Assembly: GCA_023254955.1 (NCBI GenBank)
Contig: JALRKC010000032.1
Location: 1 to 8,341 of the forward strand
Direction of reading: 5' to 3'
From: Candidatus Nanopelagicales bacterium
Lineage (GTDB): Bacteria > Actinomycetota > Actinomycetes > S36-B12 > UBA5976
Length of the DNA stretch: 8,341 nt
Below, one piece after another: positions 5,831-8,341 of this stretch. The translations under genes and the position numbers were made by a program. Under the pieces are notes generated by a model, which worked only from the letters and a program-made list of their open reading frames with translations, was not told the DNA's origin and ran no database searches. The stretch's first letter is position 1. The number at the start of each line of letters is the position of its first letter.

Positions 5831-7999
5831 GTGAAAGCAAAACATGCTCGTAAAAAAGTTCGCGCGGGAAATTTTAAATTTACCTTTTTAGCATCACTAG
5901 TTCTTATAGTTTGGCTGGGCATTACGAGCTTTTTAGGGCCACTCTTTGGCACCTTGAGTAATGTGCAAGATAACGACAATGCAAATTTCTTGCCAAATTC
6001 TGCAGAATCCACTATCGCAAGTGAAAGAGCTGAGAAATTCAGAGTTGGTGATGGCTTACCCACAATTGTGGTGATCAGTGGTGATTTAACAGAAGAAAAT
6101 ATTGCCAAAGCTCAAGAATTTGCCTCTGAAATAAAAGACATTGAAATTGAAGACAGTGAAGGAAAATTAGTTGGGGAGTACCTAGCAAGTACTGATCCGA
6201 TTTTCCCACTAATTTCTGAAGACGAAAAAGCAATTTTACTAAGCGTAGATTTATCTTCTGAAGCAATTGCTAAGCCATTACCTGGTGGAGAACCAGCGCT
6301 ACCAGCGGTAGTCAAAGCAATTCGTGAAGCAGCTAGTGAAGTTGAAGGTTTGCAAATCAACGTTTCCGGTGCTGGTGGAATTCTGGCAGACTTCTTTGAT
6401 TCGTTTGGTGAAATTGATTCCACGCTTCTACTAACTTCTTTGGCGGTTGTTGCGGTAATTTTGCTTTTTGTTTATCGCAGTCCTGTTTTATGGATCCTGC
6501 CGTTGTCGTCAGCTTTGCTAGCCTTAGCGACTGCTGGTGGAATCGTTTATTTATTGGCCGACAATGATTTAGTTGTTCTAAATGGACAGTCTCAAGGAAT
6601 TCTTTTCGTACTAGTAATTGGTGCAGCAACCGATTATGCACTTTTGTTAGTGGCTCGCTACCGCGAAGAACTGCATCATCACGCCTCCCGATTCACTGCA
6701 ATGAAAGTAGCCTGGAGAAATATTCTCGAGCCGATATCTGCCTCAGCGGCCACCGCAATCGCCGCGCTAACTGTTTTATTGTTAAGTGAATTAAATTCAA
6801 ATAGATCTACCGGCCCAATCGCCGCGATAGGTATTGCTTCTGCCTACATTGTAATTTTGACGCTACTTCCAGCCCTACTACTTATTTTCGGTCGTTGGGT
6901 TTTTTGGCCCAGAATTCCAAAATTTGATGATGAAGATGAAAAACTTTCCGGCCTTTGGTCAAAAGTTGCTGCTGGCATAGGTAGACGCCCTCGAATAACT
7001 TGGATGGTCACGGTGTTATTGCTAGGTGGCTTTGCCGCATATTCCACGCAATTTGAAGCTGATGGTTTAAGTCAAACTGATTCATTCGTAACAAAACCTG
7101 ATTCGGTGATTGGTCAAGAAGTTTTAGCTAAACACTTTCCCGCTGGGGAAGGAAACCCCACAATCATTATTGCGCCTGCCGCTAAAGCTGACGAGGTACT
7201 TTCGGAATTAGCAGCAATTGATGGAGTCGAAGAGGTTCAACCGCTATTGAATCAACCAGTAGTTCCAGGAGCTCCACCAACAGACTTCACTCCGAAAGTT
7301 GTAGAAGATGAGGTATTGATCTACGTAACTTTGGATGAACCAGCCGATTCAAATGCAGCTAGAGATTTAATAGTAGATATTCGAGAAGTTCTGCAAGAAA
7401 TTGATTCTGAAGTATTAGTTGGTGGCTTTACTGCTGTTAATTATGATCTACAAGTTTCATCACAAAGAGATAATTTAGTAATTATTCCAACTATCTTAGT
7501 TGTTATCTTTATTATTTTGTCGTTGCTTTTAAGAAGCTTGCTAGCACCATTGATGTTGGTGGCGACTGTTGTTCTTTCATTTGCCGCAACGCTAGGTGTC
7601 AGTTCATTGGTATTTGAGTACGTTTTTGAATTCCCAGGCTCGGACCCGCTCTTGCCATTGTTTGCCTTCGTATTTTTAGTGGGCCTAGGTATTGATTACA
7701 ACATCTTTTTGATGACCAGGGTTCGTGAAGAAGCACAAAAAATTGGTACACGAGCAGGAATCCTTAAAGGTTTAACTGCGACCGGTGGTGTAATTACCAG
7801 CGCCGGAATTGTGCTTGCCGCTACCTTTTCGGTATTAGGCGTTTTACCGCTAGTGCTGTTAGCTCAAATTGGTTTCGTAGTTGCCTTTGGTGTGTTACTT
7901 GATGCGATTATCGTAAGAGCCCTACTTGTGCCAGCACTTACCTATGATGCGGGCAGAATTATTTGGGCGCCAAGCAAGTTGAGAAAAGGCCTTCCGTAA
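5831..7999 (+). CDS. MMPL family transporter (RND superfamily exporter)
   Basis: From GTG 5831 the protein has 722 residues; a TTG at 5792 would give 735. It shows the MMPL duplication: a first helix (about 17-36), an extracytoplasmic domain (about 40-195), helices 2-6 (about 196-355), a cytoplasmic linker, helix 7 (about 388-404), a second external domain (about 405-545) and helices 8-12 (about 546-705). Each half has the Asp-Tyr pair linked to proton coupling in MmpL proteins: GAATDYALLLVARYREE (264-280; D268, Y269) and VGLGIDYNIFLMTRVREE (617-634; D622, Y623). Both halves look intact, so it should be a proton-driven exporter in the cytoplasmic membrane. The general form recalls YdfJ and ActII-3 rather than mycobacterial MmpL3, since there is no long C-terminal tail. 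Substrate (lipid, pigment or drug) is unknown. It is transcribed away from lipB and ends 6 bases before the convergent flavoenzyme gene. Confidence 0.95.
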   Translation: MKAKHARKKVRAGNFKFTFLASLVLIVWLGITSFLGPLFGTLSNVQDNDNANFLPNSAESTIASERAEKFRVGDGLPTIVVISGDLTEENIAKAQEFASEIKDIEIEDSEGKLVGEYLASTDPIFPLISEDEKAILLSVDLSSEAIAKPLPGGEPALPAVVKAIREAASEVEGLQINVSGAGGILADFFDSFGEIDSTLLLTSLAVVAVILLFVYRSPVLWILPLSSALLALATAGGIVYLLADNDLVVLNGQSQGILFVLVIGAATDYALLLVARYREELHHHASRFTAMKVAWRNILEPISASAATAIAALTVLLLSELNSNRSTGPIAAIGIASAYIVILTLLPALLLIFGRWVFWPRIPKFDDEDEKLSGLWSKVAAGIGRRPRITWMVTVLLLGGFAAYSTQFEADGLSQTDSFVTKPDSVIGQEVLAKHFPAGEGNPTIIIAPAAKADEVLSELAAIDGVEEVQPLLNQPVVPGAPPTDFTPKVVEDEVLIYVTLDEPADSNAARDLIVDIREVLQEIDSEVLVGGFTAVNYDLQVSSQRDNLVIIPTILVVIFIILSLLLRSLLAPLMLVATVVLSFAATLGVSSLVFEYVFEFPGSDPLLPLFAFVFLVGLGIDYNIFLMTRVREEAQKIGTRAGILKGLTATGGVITSAGIVLAATFSVLGVLPLVLLAQIGFVVAFGVLLDAIIVRALLVPALTYDAGRIIWAPSKLRKGLP

Positions 8000-8005
8000 A
8001 AATTT

Positions 8006-8341
8006 TTAAAGATTCAATATTGCTTTAGCGGCACGAACACCGCTATCCAAGGCACCTTGAATCGATGAAAAGTTTCTATGGTCACCTGCAGCATATAAAC
8101 CATCAGCCACTTTTGTATTTCTGGTTGGATTGAATGGTGAATACATAGCAGGCAAGGCATTAAGAATTTCATATTCGGCAACAAGTTTCCATTTTTGAGT
8201 CGGAAGTTGATAGAGATTAGCTAAGGCATTAAGTAAAGACTTTTTATCTAATTTGACGTATTCCCCGATGGCAGAGGCGCTAATTAGTGCGGTATTTGGT
8301 GGGGCGTAACTCGCTGCGATATTTGAAATTGCCACACTATT
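8006..8341 (-). CDS. FAD-dependent amine oxidase-like protein, C-terminal 111 residues (cut by window edge)
   Basis: The minus-strand frame stays open to the right edge. The visible end is 111 residues, continuing past a GTG at 8335 (Asn-Ser before it), so that codon is probably internal. Two marks point to the NAD(P)/FAD-binding amine oxidase / protoporphyrinogen oxidase superfamily: a SYAPPNTALISASAIG strand (about 11-26) and the final YAAGDHRNFSSIQGALDSG segment (about 83-101), where the AGD and following S-x-x-G-A bind the FAD pyrophosphate before a closing helix (VRAAKAIL). The N-terminal GxGxxG motif lies outside. The C-terminus lacks the G-T-H-P-G-G-G-I-P-like block of CrtI carotene desaturases. 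The substrate cannot be told. It is convergent with the MMPL gene with a 6-base gap and no visible terminator. Confidence 0.85.
   Translation of the reverse strand, partial: NSVAISNIAASYAPPNTALISASAIGEYVKLDKKSLLNALANLYQLPTQKWKLVAEYEILNALPAMYSPFNPTRNTKVADGLYAAGDHRNFSSIQGALDSGVRAAKAILNL

Noticed and set aside
6112..6641. Minus-strand open frames opposite the MMPL gene.
   Set aside because: They overlap each other and the conserved MMPL sequence, and their composition is that of antisense reading.
5831..8341. Carotenoid-type cluster, because an MMPL exporter next to a FAD-dependent enzyme occurs in Corynebacterium carotenoid operons.
   Set aside because: The two genes are convergent, not co-transcribed, and the visible C-terminus is of the amine-oxidase type and lacks the CrtI C-terminal block. 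No crtE, crtB or crtY gene is visible.
1..8341. Mobile element, prophage, CRISPR or defence island.
   Set aside because: No transposase, integrase, terminal inverted repeats, target-site duplications, regularly spaced repeats or defence proteins are visible. Gene content is mostly housekeeping and base composition looks even by eye.

Overview
The window looks like chromosomal DNA of a low-to-medium GC actinobacterium. The strongest evidence is gene content. The block lipB, lipA, DUF4191 membrane protein, RDD protein, glnA is an actinobacterial neighbourhood; from memory it matches the order Rv2217 to Rv2220 in Mycobacterium tuberculosis. The AT-rich sequence, very short gaps and 4 to 8 base gene overlaps suggest a streamlined aquatic lineage such as the freshwater acI group (Nanopelagicales). 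That placement is an inference and was not tested with a marker-gene tree.

Layout, left to right. (1) Minus strand, 1-1415: an MFS transporter whose stop overlaps, by ATGA, the start of a second gene. The second gene is a membrane-anchored protein cut off by the left edge. (2) 1416-1511: a gap holding a perfect 16-bp terminator stem and an anti-Shine-Dalgarno-like sequence just after glnA. (3) 1512-2927, minus: type I glutamine synthetase glnA with its adenylylation tyrosine and a strong RBS. (4) 2928-3039: divergent control region. (5) 3040-3402, plus: small RDD membrane protein, whose stop overlaps the stop of the convergent DUF4191 gene. (6) 3399-5708, minus: tightly packed lipB-lipA-DUF4191 operon, with a likely leaderless start at lipB. 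(7) 5709-5830: second divergent control region. (8) 5831-7999, plus: MMPL/RND-type exporter. (9) 8006-8341, minus: C-terminal end of a FAD-dependent amine-oxidase-like flavoenzyme, cut off by the right edge.

Functionally the window combines nitrogen assimilation (glnA), de novo protein lipoylation (LipB moves octanoate from acyl carrier protein to the lipoyl domain, LipA inserts the two sulfurs) and membrane transport (MFS, MMPL). The proteins of unknown role are the DUF4191 and RDD proteins and the partial membrane protein.

I found no mobile element, CRISPR array, tRNA, rRNA or defence system, and no convincing undescribed system. No gene-free stretch exceeds about 125 bases. The observations offered are modest: RNA-level signals near glnA, leaderless and start-stop signals, overlapping convergent stops, and the persistent link between DUF4191 and lipoylation.
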